In this document: positions 9,601 through 20,137 of the stretch, piece after piece
Layout of the letters: each line of letters starts with the position of its first letter
How positions within the stretch are numbered: position 1 is the stretch's first letter
Assembly: GCA_023935145.1 (NCBI GenBank)
Contig: CM043700.1
Location: 70,197,120 to 70,261,119, forward strand
Origin: Bretschneidera sinensis
Lineage: Eukaryota > Streptophyta > Magnoliopsida > Brassicales > Akaniaceae
DNA: 64,000 bases
Reading direction: 5' to 3'
Translations under genes and position numbers: made by a program
The notes under the pieces: model-generated
What the model saw: only the letters and a program-made list of their open reading frames with translations
The model's database searches: none
What the model was told of the DNA's origin: nothing

Positions 9601-12213
9601 AAATTGTATATGTCCCACACTTGGGTAAGCCAAAACCATTTCGATCGAGCATCAGCAATTTTTCAATTTACTAGGACTTTCTAAATTCTCAAACACAGAA
9701 TAGGAAAATTAACATCACTGCTCCTACCTCACACATCTTCATCTCAGCAACATTTACCACAAAAACATGTTCCTTGACTTCATAAAGTTTGATTGTAGCT
9801 ACTCTGTCTCCGACTCTCTTCTTTCTTTTAACAATGCATATCCTCACTGGGAATTCTCAACATTCTAAAGCAAAAAATATAACTAGTCCGACTGTAGATC
9901 ATAAATCTTTTTAATCACTGAGATTGAGATTAGAGACAGAACCCATGTAACACTCCAAGGCATGTTGCACTTCCATAGCTAGATCTAGTGGAATTGGAAA
10001 CATTCACATCTGTTGCCTGATTATAGTAATATCAATCATCATTTTTCATAGTATCAAAGGTCAATACCTGAACTAACGTAACAGAGAGCTTTTATTGTCT
10101 AATTTTTTTCTTTAAAAAAAAGTAATGTGCATGCCCTTGAAAACTATGAATGGGGATCCGTATCATGTGTGCGTCCTTTGAAGTTGGGAAGATTTCTCAT
10201 ATTCTATCTTACCTCTCTCACACTACACCTTAAGCTTCCATACGTATTCCAGATCTTTTTGATAGATCTTTTGTCCAGAAACAATCCACATATTCCCAAG
10301 GATCAATGGAGTCTCTAACTACTTCTATGGGAAACCCTTAAAATTTGAATTGCATCCAAAATTGTACAAATAAAATTAAGATGCTAAGCATGCACATTCC
10401 AAAAGTAATCTGCACCCTACAGAAAACAATGACGAAGACAGCATCACAAATCAAAGAGATTCTTAGTACGTCTGATGACTTGGAGCCATGCCTACCCAAA
10501 CAAGTCAATCAGGTCACTTATCCAATCAAAGTGATTCTTAGAGATTTCCCCTAACCTAAATGGGAGCACTTGTCTATCCTGAGTCTCCTGACACCTTAAC
10601 CTTTCTCAAACTGATTGTTTACCAAATTAATAAAGTACATGTAAATAGAATCAGATGAATAATCATTAGCGGACAGAAGCAACACTTACGTGCTAACAGT
10701 TGAAGGCCGATAAAGATAACGGTTAAATTGATTATCAACGTCTATTCTGTCGACAATTGGTCTCGCATAACCTGTACGTTATGCAAAAACAATAAATTGA
10801 AAGTGGGGTAGAAAAGGAAATGAATCAAATTGAAGACTGAAAGTGTTGATGTAACATCAAACCTTCAAGACCAGCAGTAAACAGAACAAGATCTGCAAAT
10901 TCACCAATCTGTTTTAAGAACTCCTGCAAACCAGGTCGTTCGAACACTGTAACATAACTAATCTTTCGTTTTCCTTCGTATTCCTTCAAATTGGAGGTAA
11001 AATATTAATTATGAGGTCAATGAGTAATCATATGAGAGAGAGAGAGAGAGAGAGACCTTGTCTGAAGACACACATTCCAACTCAAACCACTTCAACCCAG
11101 ATTCTGTTGCTTGAGTACGAACAATGTCAGGCAAGCTAGATTTTTCATATGCACATACTAGAGTCTCATCCAAGTCAAGAACTACCTGCATATCAAACTC
11201 AAAATATCAAAACTACAATTCTGATAAGATGGTGAGGTTCTGCCACAAAATCTAGCAGCAACATTTTTGCATTAGATACAAGTTCAATCAGTTGAAATTA
11301 AGAACACTAGTGAAGCCCTAATACAACAGAAGAGCTCATCAGACCAACTAACAGCTTCATAATTTTCAAGAGCTATACATATAATCGTCTATTTTTAAAA
11401 ATCAGTTAGATAAAAAAAACAATATCATAAAAGAAACCCATCAAAATAGACCCCTTCAACTAGAGAGCATAACTACATGAGTTCGCCGATCTGTCCCTAA
11501 ATTTCAAGATTCTCCGACCAAGATATGATCGAATTGAAATATTTAATTTGAAAAACGGCCTTAATCTAGTCATTAAACTCAACTGAACTCAATTCAACAA
11601 CATAAATTCACATACCTATCTAGTTGTGGTTGCCTACATTGATAAGCAGAACCCCATCTGGAAAAGACCTAAATCGTAATTTGTAAATCTATTAATCTCT
11701 GTAAAAACTCATTCTCAAATTACAAAAATTAACCATTCCATCATCAAAATCTCCTAAGCTCGCCAACATGAAAAAAAAAAAAAAAATCAATGAGAAGCTG
11801 TAAACGAAAATGAAACTGCATTTATCTACAATGCTTTCTTCTATATAACTCAAGCAACAATACAGATAAAAGAACATAAAAATTAGAAAAAGAAAAGAAG
11901 AAAACAATACCGTTAGCTTTTCTAAGCGATGATCGTCAGCAGCAGCAACACAATCGCTGACAGGGGAATCAAGGCTAACGGGCGCCGGAGGTGATAGCTC
12001 ACTAAGAGGAAGTTCAACGACGGGCAAGGTCTTGAAGGAAGGAGAAGAGGAAGAGAGATGGTAATGCGTGGCGCCGCTAAAGCCGACATATGAGAGAATC
12101 TGAGCCAGAGAAGGAGTTCCTTTCAGGATCGAAACGACGATTTGCACAAAAAACGACAGCCAATTCATCAGTCCCCTCCACACTTGCACCGACCTCGCTT
12201 CCTCCCCAATCAT
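6611..12213 (-). CDS. HAD-superfamily FCP1/SCP1-like phosphatase (CTD small phosphatase type), 309 aa
   Basis: Six exons on the minus strand: 12213-11911, 11185-11057, 10983-10863, 10771-10690, 6987-6834 and 6751-6611. All have GT-AG introns and consistent phases, and they total 930 nt including the stop. Catalytic motif DLDET lies at residues 105-109 (D105 the expected nucleophile, D107 the expected acid/base). FTAG is at 179-182 and VDNNP at 235-238, the expected order for an NLI-interacting-factor/FCP1-homology phosphatase that dephosphorylates phospho-Ser/Thr. An N-terminal hydrophobic stretch at about 15-30 suggests membrane association. The C-terminus has MPEWF and ends ...TAWK. The start is the first ATG after an in-frame TAG. 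The layout resembles Arabidopsis At3g29760 as I recall it. Intron 4 is 3.7 kb and swollen by a MITE-like insertion. Substrate is not inferable. It is divergent from the DnaJ gene. Confidence 0.9.
7928..9234. mobile_element. MITE-like / non-autonomous hAT-type insertion in phosphatase intron 4
   Basis: The left end reads TTAGGTAGCATTTGGTATCG. The right end, reverse-complemented, reads CTAAGGGTTCGTTTGGTATT. The ends are imperfect inverted repeats sharing (G)TTTGGTAT and the following TG-C-GTTT. Beyond them are long stretches of GTTTTC/GAAAAC words, again mirrored near 9040-9230. There is no transposase. ORFs inside (for example 8476-8847 minus) are built from simple repeats and low-complexity Lys runs. 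The target-site duplication is not certain. It is carried harmlessly inside an intron. Confidence 0.5.
11033..11056 (-). repeat. (GA/CT)n microsatellite forming the 5' splice site of phosphatase intron 2
   Basis: On the coding strand exon 2 ends ...GACAAG and the intron begins GTCTCTCTCTCT. The simple repeat is therefore the donor context, replacing the usual GTAAGT. Length changes here could alter donor strength. Confidence 0.7.
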
Positions 12214-12941
12214 CTGCAACAACTAGCACAGGTGCCACACGAAACGACGCCGATATGATGCGTATAAGCTCTCTAAACCAAATTCATTGATCGATTATCA
12301 GATCAAATACTGAGATAGCGAAAAACCTGAAGATAAATATACAGAAAAGTCGTCTTGTAATAAAGCTGCGGGCCTGTCTTTTCACTTTTTTCAGTTTAAA
12401 ATTTTGTTCTTAATGGAATGAATTATGGTGTTGGTGGCTTTTCTGTTGCATCAACGAAAAGCGTCCTTATTCTTTTTATTTTTCCCTTTTTATCCTCTTT
12501 TAGATTAATTAGTTTATGTTGAAATTTTTAGTGAATTAATTGCATTGAAATCCTCTAATTGTTAACATATTACTATTAAATTCTTAAAACTTTAATTTTG
12601 ACAATTTGTTTCTCAAGTCTAAGTGTTTGTTCATAATTTACTTGTATCTCTCTCCATAGGATACGACAAGGAAGGGAATATTTGACATTGGGCTTTGTTG
12701 GGCTATTTTGGTGGGTAAGTAGTTTTGGGGTTATGAAAGTAATTAAAGCATATTATGGTTAAACTCTGGGCTTAAGCCTTCTTTAAACATTTCGATTTCT
12801 TTATAAAGTTTCCACAGTAATCAGTCCCGCCGTTAGCTCAGGCGGAGCTGAGTCGTGGATCTTCCATAGAAAAGCTAGCAAGAAAAAAGAGTCGAAAATT
12901 ACAAAAAGGAAAAAAGAAAAAATATAAGGAAATAAGCAGTT
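12214..12941. promoter_or_regulatory. Divergent promoter region between phosphatase (-) and DnaJ (+)
   Basis: Two start codons face away from each other across 728 bp. A minus-strand TATATTTAT box lies at 12333-12341, about 120 bp upstream of the phosphatase ATG. A plus-strand TTATAAAG box lies at 12801-12808, about 135 bp upstream of the DnaJ ATG. The DnaJ leader just before the ATG is A-rich. No perfect heat-shock element array (repeated nGAAn) was seen. Whether the two genes share regulation cannot be told from sequence. Confidence 0.5.
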
Positions 12942-15900
12942 ATGGGGGTTGATTATTACAAGATTTTGCAGATAGACCGGAACGCGAAAGACGATGATTT
13001 GAAGAAAGCGTATCGTAAACTCGCGATGAAGTGGCACCCCGATAAAAACCCTAACAACAAAAAAGAAGCCGAATCCAAATTCAAACAAATCTCCGAAGCG
13101 TACGATGTAAATTGAAAAAATATATTTTTTTCTTTTAATTTCTAGTTCAATCTTTGCATTATCTACAATTTATTGTATTCATTTTCTTTGTTACTTAAAG
13201 GTTTTGAGTGATCCGCAAAAGCGAGCGGTCTATGATCAATACGGGGAGGAGGGATTGAAGGGGCAGGTGCCGCCTCCTGGGGCGGGCGGGTTCTCGAGCG
13301 GCCAGGAGGGCGGCCCAACGATGTTCCGGTTCAACCCGAGGAGCGCGGACGATATATTCTCCGAGTTTTTCGGGATTACGAGCCCATTTGGGAGGATGGG
13401 AGACATGGGTGGTTCACGGGCCAGCGCGTCGGGGTTTAATAGGGGCATGTTTGGGGAGGATATCTTTGCCTCGTTTAGGTCCGGAGCTGGAGAAGGGTCT
13501 GGTAATGTGCCACGAAAAGGAGCGGCTATAGAGCGGACATTGCCCTGTAGCTTGGAGGATTTGTATAAGGGAACTACTAAGAAGATGAAGATTTCAAGGG
13601 ATGTAGCTGATTACAGTGGGTAAGTTGCTTTTATTAGAATCCTGATTAAACTAATTTAGTTGTGTTTAGCTAAATTAGATTTAGGGAAGATTATATATAG
13701 GAGTACATTTTTTTTCTTCTTAATTTTGAATTGTGTTATGGTAGTGATCTTATCTCAATTGTGAGTCTAGGTGCATTTGAATTTTGATCTATGTCATTTC
13801 AATTTCTTTTCCCATTCCCTGAGCAACGTACTTTATATTTTCCTAATCCAAAATGCTTATAAGAGCTCCATTTGAAACAAAATGAAAATAGAATTCATTT
13901 CTTTTTAAATGAATTGAAAAAAGAATTCATTTGGAAATGAATTGAATTTTCATGTTTGGCTTTCTTGTATAAAGTTGTAGAATTTAATTCAAATCTCATG
14001 TTTACCATGCTCGAAATAATTGAGATTGAAACGAATGTTTAGATTCTAAACCTTTACATTGGAGAAATTTGTCATTTTGTTCAAGTATATGAGATAGAGT
14101 TTTGGTCAAAATAAATTTTTTTCTCCTCATTTTGTAAAATTCATTTGCAAATTCTATCAATTTTGATAGAATTTACAACAAACTAACTCAATTCCATAGT
14201 GAATTCATTTAGATATGAATTCTATAGCTTTTTGTCATTCCAAACATAACAAATATTGAATTTCCATTAAATTTATAGAATTCATTTGTTCCAAATTCAG
14301 TTACTTATAAAAAAAAAAACTTTTTGTTATTTGAGTGTTAATGGAAGTTAAAAAGTTTGATTTTTTGCTGTTTTCTCTAGAGATAGTCATTGTATTCTAT
14401 CACCTGAAATGGTGATCTTTTGTTAGTAGCTTATCATGAATGCTGAAAAATTGTCTGAATAAGCCAAAGTATGTTACATTTTTCATTAGTTGAGGTATAT
14501 GACTATTAGTGAAGTAATGAGTGCTAGTCAACATTTCCTAGTAAATAAATAATCTCATAATGATATTAAAACAGAAATAGTCTGGCTATTCAAAGGTATA
14601 TTTGTAGGAATCTGTCTGCCTGCTGTATTTTACTTCTTCTCACCTTAATCCAAACTTGAGTTAGCAATAGCATATGAGTGCATCTCTATTGGGTACCTAA
14701 ATGAGAAAGATGCCGTTAGAGTAACATTTGGGCACTAATACATGCTTTTTCTTCTGCTTCTATTGTTTTTTTTTTCCTTATTCCTTTTGATGTTATTGTT
14801 CTACTGACTATGACCACTTCCCACAATTTAGTGCTTTTCTTCCCCTAGAAAATCCTTTTCATGTCTTGTTCACGAGTGAAATATTAGATAAATGCAGTTC
14901 TGTTGGGGACCTTGTGGTAAGTCTTTGTTCATCAATTTGTTTCTGCTGGAATTTCTAGATGAACATTGTTGGTGTTGGTTAACATGGGAACTAAAGCCAT
15001 TACCTTTAGCTACGGTTGTGGTAGGTCTGACCTGGTTTTGTCGTCAGGCCTGCCAGGTACTTTACGTCTATTGTGATACATATCCATGCATCTTTACTTT
15101 TTCGAGTCAGAAAAGGGCTTTACACTGACTGAAATTTTATTTCATACATCTAATGTGCAATGCACATGCTGCTGATTATTTATGCATGAGTAAACTATGA
15201 GAAGTTTGCCCATGTATAGTTACATTTCCATTTAGCTGTCATTAAGTATCACATTATTTTGAAAGTAATATGTTATGACAGGAAATTCTCCTGTTTGGAT
15301 CACATATGTAGGTTATACGAGGGTAAATACATCATTCTGATATGGTGAGAATGCCATATCACATAATGGGTGGATGCTCTATGTTACTTTTTCCCAATGT
15401 GTTGTGAGTAATGCTCTATTTGCATTTCCTCCCTTCTCACATAACCGCGGTTGTGGGGTCTGTTGGGGACGCAATCACACCATCATAGTGATGCAGAAGT
15501 GGGTATAGTGGAAGTGGTATAATGTGTTGTGGATTTCATGGGTGTGAAGGCTTTTAGAGGATACAGAAGAACATCCCAACTACTTCCTTTGCAAATTTTG
15601 ATAGTCTCATCTTACAGTATCTTTAGTGCTTTTTATATGGAAAAGATAGTATACCAGATATGTTGGCAAAGCCTTCGAACTGCATTGCAATCTGCGAGTC
15701 TTGAAGGCTGTGCGTGAATGCGCATTGAGTTTGCACTCCCACTCTGGCTCCCTTTCTAACCAGCAAATCGGTATCAAACGAATCAAACGAAAACAAAGCT
15801 TTTTCCCACTTACACGAGGCTAGCTACATGGATCTTTTACACCAGTCTGCTCTATTGTGGGAAATTTCCCACCCTAGCTTGTACGTATTGTTTAGCTATA

Positions 15901-16397
15901 AGAATATATTTGGTATTGCTAAAATCATTATTGTTAGGAATCATTATATTCTTTTAATTTTTTTTACAAACAATAATTATCATAGAAAAACAATATAGTA
16001 TTTATTTTTTCATGATATTATGTTGAGAGTAATATGTTATGAGAGGAAATGCTAATGTTTGTATTACATCTAGGTTATGGTAAGGTATATTTTCATATTC
16101 TTACACTTGGGTGAGAAAATGTTGTATTAGATAATGGGTATACGTTCTGTGTTACTCTTTTACAACATGTTTTTTTTAATAAATAAAAAATATATTAATA
16201 GCGCACCAAGAGTGTGCAACTCATTTACATAAGGACTATCTACAAGATAGCAAGTCTATGAAATCAAGGAACTATTCTGCAATAATTTCCCTTAAACCAA
16301 AAACAAAGGGTATTTACCCATTTACTTTTAATAGTATCTACTGAACTCTCTGCACCCTAAAAAACCTTACTATTTCTCTTTTTTCAGCCTATTCACA

Positions 16398-16449
<52 letters not shown>

Positions 16450-19400
16450 GAATCATAGAAAAAACTTTAGTCATAGAAAAAACTTTCCTCATCTCCTTAA
16501 TGGCTCTAACACCACTCTAAACCCAAATATCACTTTGAATGGAGTCGGCCATAACCCAAGTTAACCCCACCATGCAAAGCACCATCTCCCAAAGTTGCCT
16601 TGAAAAGGAGCACCCCAGTATAAGGTGATTGGCATTCTCAGCCCCTTCCTTACAAAGATAGCACCAGTTCCCAAGATCACATGGCCTCTCTTTTACAAAT
16701 TATCAACGGTCAAAATCCGTTCCCAAGAAGCCTCCGAAGCAAAGAAAAAAACTTTCTTAGGAGCGCTCGATTTCCAAATTGCTTTTCAAGAAAAGTCCAC
16801 TCTACCTTTCATGGGAAGCTCACCAAAAGGGCCTTGTAATAAGATTTCACATCAAACTCTCTCCCTTTATTCAGCACCCATCTAGACCTATCCATATGAT
16901 GCAAATCAAGCGTCACTTGGTAAATGAATTCAAAGAAACCCCTACGCTTTCAAGTTCCCAATCATGCACATTCCGAATAAAAGGAATATCCCAAGTGATG
17001 ACTCTATTGAAAAAACAATAGCCGAAAAGAATTTGTGTCTTATTGATCGAATGAAAAGAACACAATTGACCCAATATATAGACTTATGAATACTAAGTCT
17101 AATAGGAATAGGACACAACAATTAGATAAGGTAAATATGATTCAAGCCTATTAGGACACTCATTAAGAATCCTATTAGGACTCTCAACAGACCCCATTGA
17201 TGGAGAAAACATACGAGATAATCAAAGCATCTTTCTCCCGCATTATTGCAAAATCCTCCGAAAAGCGCTCTCTCAATGCAACATCTCTACACTGAACATC
17301 GTGCTAAAAACAAATAGAACGACTATTGCCCACCTCAAACGTCACGAAAGGAATGAAGAGATCCCATCCTTTCCTAGTCCATTTCCAAACCCCTACTCCA
17401 TAGGCGCCCTAACCTCTTTGGAAACCCATCCATTGATTGCAACCCTATATTTCACACAAATTATGTCTCGCCACAATTGGTCCCTTTCCATCATAAATTT
17501 CCAAAACTGCTTTCCAAGCAAAGCTTTATTAAACAAAGCGAGAGATTTAAGCCCAAGCCCCCGTATACCAAAGGTTGCTTGACAACACTCGATTTAACCA
17601 AATGGTATTTATATTTATCCCCCATATGCCCCTAAAGAAAGTTGTGTTCGATGCTCTCCAACCTCCTAGACTCGGGATAGGAAAGAGTGACATAAAGTAA
17701 ATGGGAAGGAATGCTTTTAATAAGAGTCAACCTACCCCCTTTGATAAGTAGTTCCTTTTCTCCCGACTAACCTTTTTTCAAACCTTCTAATAATAGGATT
17801 CCGCATACTTTTATTCTTGAATTTTGCACCCAAAGGTAGACCCAAATAAGTAGTGGGGTAAGTAGTGGGGAGAGACACCAAATTGCAACTCAATACATTA
17901 GTAAGGAATTGCCCATTGACATTGTCACCCAATGGAATCAAGTCACTCTTACTAAGATTAATTTTAAGCTCGGACACCACCTCAAACCCAAGCAAAACAC
18001 ACCTAAGGTAAAGGATTTGATGCACATCCGCGTCACAAAAGATGATTGTATCGTCAGAGAAGATGGGAGACACCAATCTCTTTCCTATTTCTCCCCACTT
18101 TGAAACCACACAAGAGCCCCTCCACCATTGCCTTGGTAACCATTTTGCTAAAAGCCTCTATGACCAAAGTGAATAAAAAAGGCGATAATGGATCTCCTTG
18201 GCAAAGACCTCTAGAGGCTTGGAAGAAGCCATATGAGCCGCCATTAACCATAACCGAAAAGGAAACAGAAGTAATGAATTTTTTTCACTCCATCTACACT
18301 TCTCACATAAGCCCATGTTCTTCAACAAAGATAGCAAAAAAGTTCCAACAAACATGATCATAGGCTTTTTCCATATCAAGTTGCATATAACCCCACCACC
18401 TCCCTTTTTCAAATGCTTATCCACTACTTCATTTGCTATCAAAGCGGCATCCATAATGTGACGCCCTTCAACAAAAGCATGTTGAGGACCCATTATATGA
18501 ACGATCACATTCTTTAATCTAAGAGTGAGCACCTTAGAAAAAGGTTTGTAGATGCTAGCAATAAGACTAATTGGGGGAAAGTCTTTGATATTTGTAGCAT
18601 CGAACTTTTTCAGGATAAACACAACAAAAATGGGGTGAAGACTACTCACAAAATCACTAGAAGCATGGGATTCCTCAAAAAAGTTTTAAAATGTCACCTT
18701 TGATGGTTACCCAATTGTGATGAAGGGGAAGACATATAAAAGCCATCGGGACCCGGAGCTTTGTCCCCGTTGCAACTATTAAGGGTACCAAGGATCTCTT
18801 CCTCATCAAAAGGTCTTTCAAGCAATCTAATCGAATCCCCATCAATGGAATTAAAATCTATATCATCAAGATTAGGTCGCCAATCACTTGGCTCTTTGTA
18901 GAGGTTCTAAAAAAAAAACCACAAATGGCTTCATGCATCTCAATTTTCTCTTCAAAGCCGGACCCAGCCACCTCAATCTTACTTTTGAAGTTGAACCTCT
19001 GGTGCGCATTAGCAATCCTATGGAAAAAATTTAGTGTTCCCGTCCCCTTCGTTAAGCCACAAAGCTCAATTTTTTACACCAACTTGTTTTTTTATAGAGA
19101 GAGAATTTGCAAGTTCTTTGTGAGTATGCTATTTGATTGTCTTACGTTGTGCACAAGTAAATTCATTTTCCAAGAAGAAAAAATAAAATGTATCAACCCA
19201 AATTATGCTTTTTATTTCTATTTGAGTTTTGAAAACAGTTTTATGAAGAAAGCGTGATTTTAAGTCAAGCTCAATCATTCACGAGAATGGTGGAGAGTAC
19301 ACACCAAGGGTTGTGGATCAGGTGTGCAACGAGGCGGCACTGAGAATTGTTAAAATGTTACACTTGTATTATATAAAAAGATACATAACTTAAGAACTAA

Positions 19401-20137
19401 CTTTTGTAGCTGTGGAATGTTTAAAAGTTTAAGGTCATCAGTTAAGTGGCTGGCTTTGTAGCTTGGGACATTTGCATAAGATATGGAGTAAATGCATCTC
19501 GATAGATTGCATGTGCTGATGGGTGCGGTTGCATATTTTGATGCATATCCCTCTTGGAGAAATTTCAAAGTGGTAATCATTATATAGATGTGACTTGGCC
19601 GTGTCAGAAAATTTCATTTATTCAAATCTGCATTGTGCCTGAATCATTTTTGTGTTTTTGTATGAAGTGCTCGTTTATATTATTTTCTTGTACAGGAGAC
19701 CAACCACAGTGGAAGAAATTCTTACTATAGAAATCAAGCCAGGGTGGAAGAAAGGAACGAAAATCACTTTCCCTGAGAAGGGAAATGAACAGCGAGGAGT
19801 TATACCCTCAGATCTCGTCTTTATCATTGATGAAAAGCCTCACAGTGTCTTCAAGAGGGATGGCAACGATCTTATTGCCACCCAGAAGTTATCTCTTGTC
19901 GAAGCTCTGACTGGTTACACAGCTCAGTTGACAACACTTGACGAAAGGAACCTAACAATCCCCATCAACAATGTCATCAGTCCCACATATGAAGAAGTTG
20001 TTAGAGGGGAGGGGATGCCTATCCCCAAAGAACCTTCCAGAAAAGGGAACTTGAGAATTAAGTTCAACATAAAGTTCCCTGCCAAGCTTACTTCTGAGCA
20101 GAAAACTGGTCTCAAGCGGCTAATACCATCTTCGTGA
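12942..20137 (+). CDS. DnaJ/HSP40 co-chaperone, type II (DNAJB-like), 341 aa
   Basis: Three exons: 12942-13106, 13201-13619 and 19696-20137. Junctions are GT-AG and phases match, totalling 1,026 nt with the stop. The J domain covers residues 1-66 and has the HPD motif at 32-34, which stimulates Hsp70 ATPase. It is followed by a Gly/Phe/Met-rich linker (about 75-160) and two C-terminal substrate-binding beta-sandwich domains ([11 protein letters not shown], then [11 protein letters not shown] and R-D-G-N-D-L). The CXXCXGXG zinc finger is absent, so it is type II. It is probably cytosolic or nuclear, since there is no signal peptide, membrane segment or prenylation box. It ends ...LIPSS. Intron 2 is about 6 kb and holds a tandem duplication, a microsatellite and a LINE. 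Expression would require accurate splicing across these. Confidence 0.93.
15247..15445 (+). repeat. First copy of a tandem duplication in DnaJ intron 2
   Basis: The block GTAATATGTTATGA-AGGAAAT ... TAGGTTAT ... AATGGGT ... TCT-TGTTACT ... TGTGAGTA-TGCT recurs about 765 bp downstream, starting near 16014. The copies have diverged substantially. The second copy is interrupted by a LINE. Confidence 0.7.
16014..16168 (+). repeat. Second copy of the tandem duplication, left half (split by LINE)
   Basis: This aligns with 15247-15395 and stops at the CAACATG where a LINE poly(T) begins. The right half resumes past the LINE, at about 19110-19140, with TTTGTGAGTATGCTATTTG. The first copy has TTGTGAGTAATGCTCTATTTG. 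Confidence 0.65.
16169..19085 (-). mobile_element. 5'-truncated L1-type LINE with decayed reverse transcriptase
   Basis: Read on the minus strand from 19085 downward. First comes [10 protein letters not shown] near 18770, a conserved start of the RT domain in plant LINEs. Then [17 protein letters not shown] (about 18480), [14 protein letters not shown] (about 18205) and FSDDTIIF, the catalytic box with Ser in place of Ala (about 18050). Then [11 protein letters not shown] (about 17845) and a zinc-binding tail near 16600-16900. Stops and frameshifts break it. No endonuclease domain is present, so it is 5' truncated. The A-tail is the poly(T) at about 16169-16176. CAACATG before that tract and CAACTTG past the 5' end may be a target-site duplication. 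Confidence 0.85.
16398..16449. repeat. (AT)n(AG)n compound microsatellite
   Basis: An uninterrupted alternating TA run switches directly to a GA run. It lies within the 3' part of the LINE in DnaJ intron 2. Confidence 0.9.

Noticed and set aside
13860..14300. Possible MITE with GAATTCATTT words in DnaJ intron 2
   Set aside because: Mirrored words exist, but no clean inverted ends or target-site duplication could be placed.
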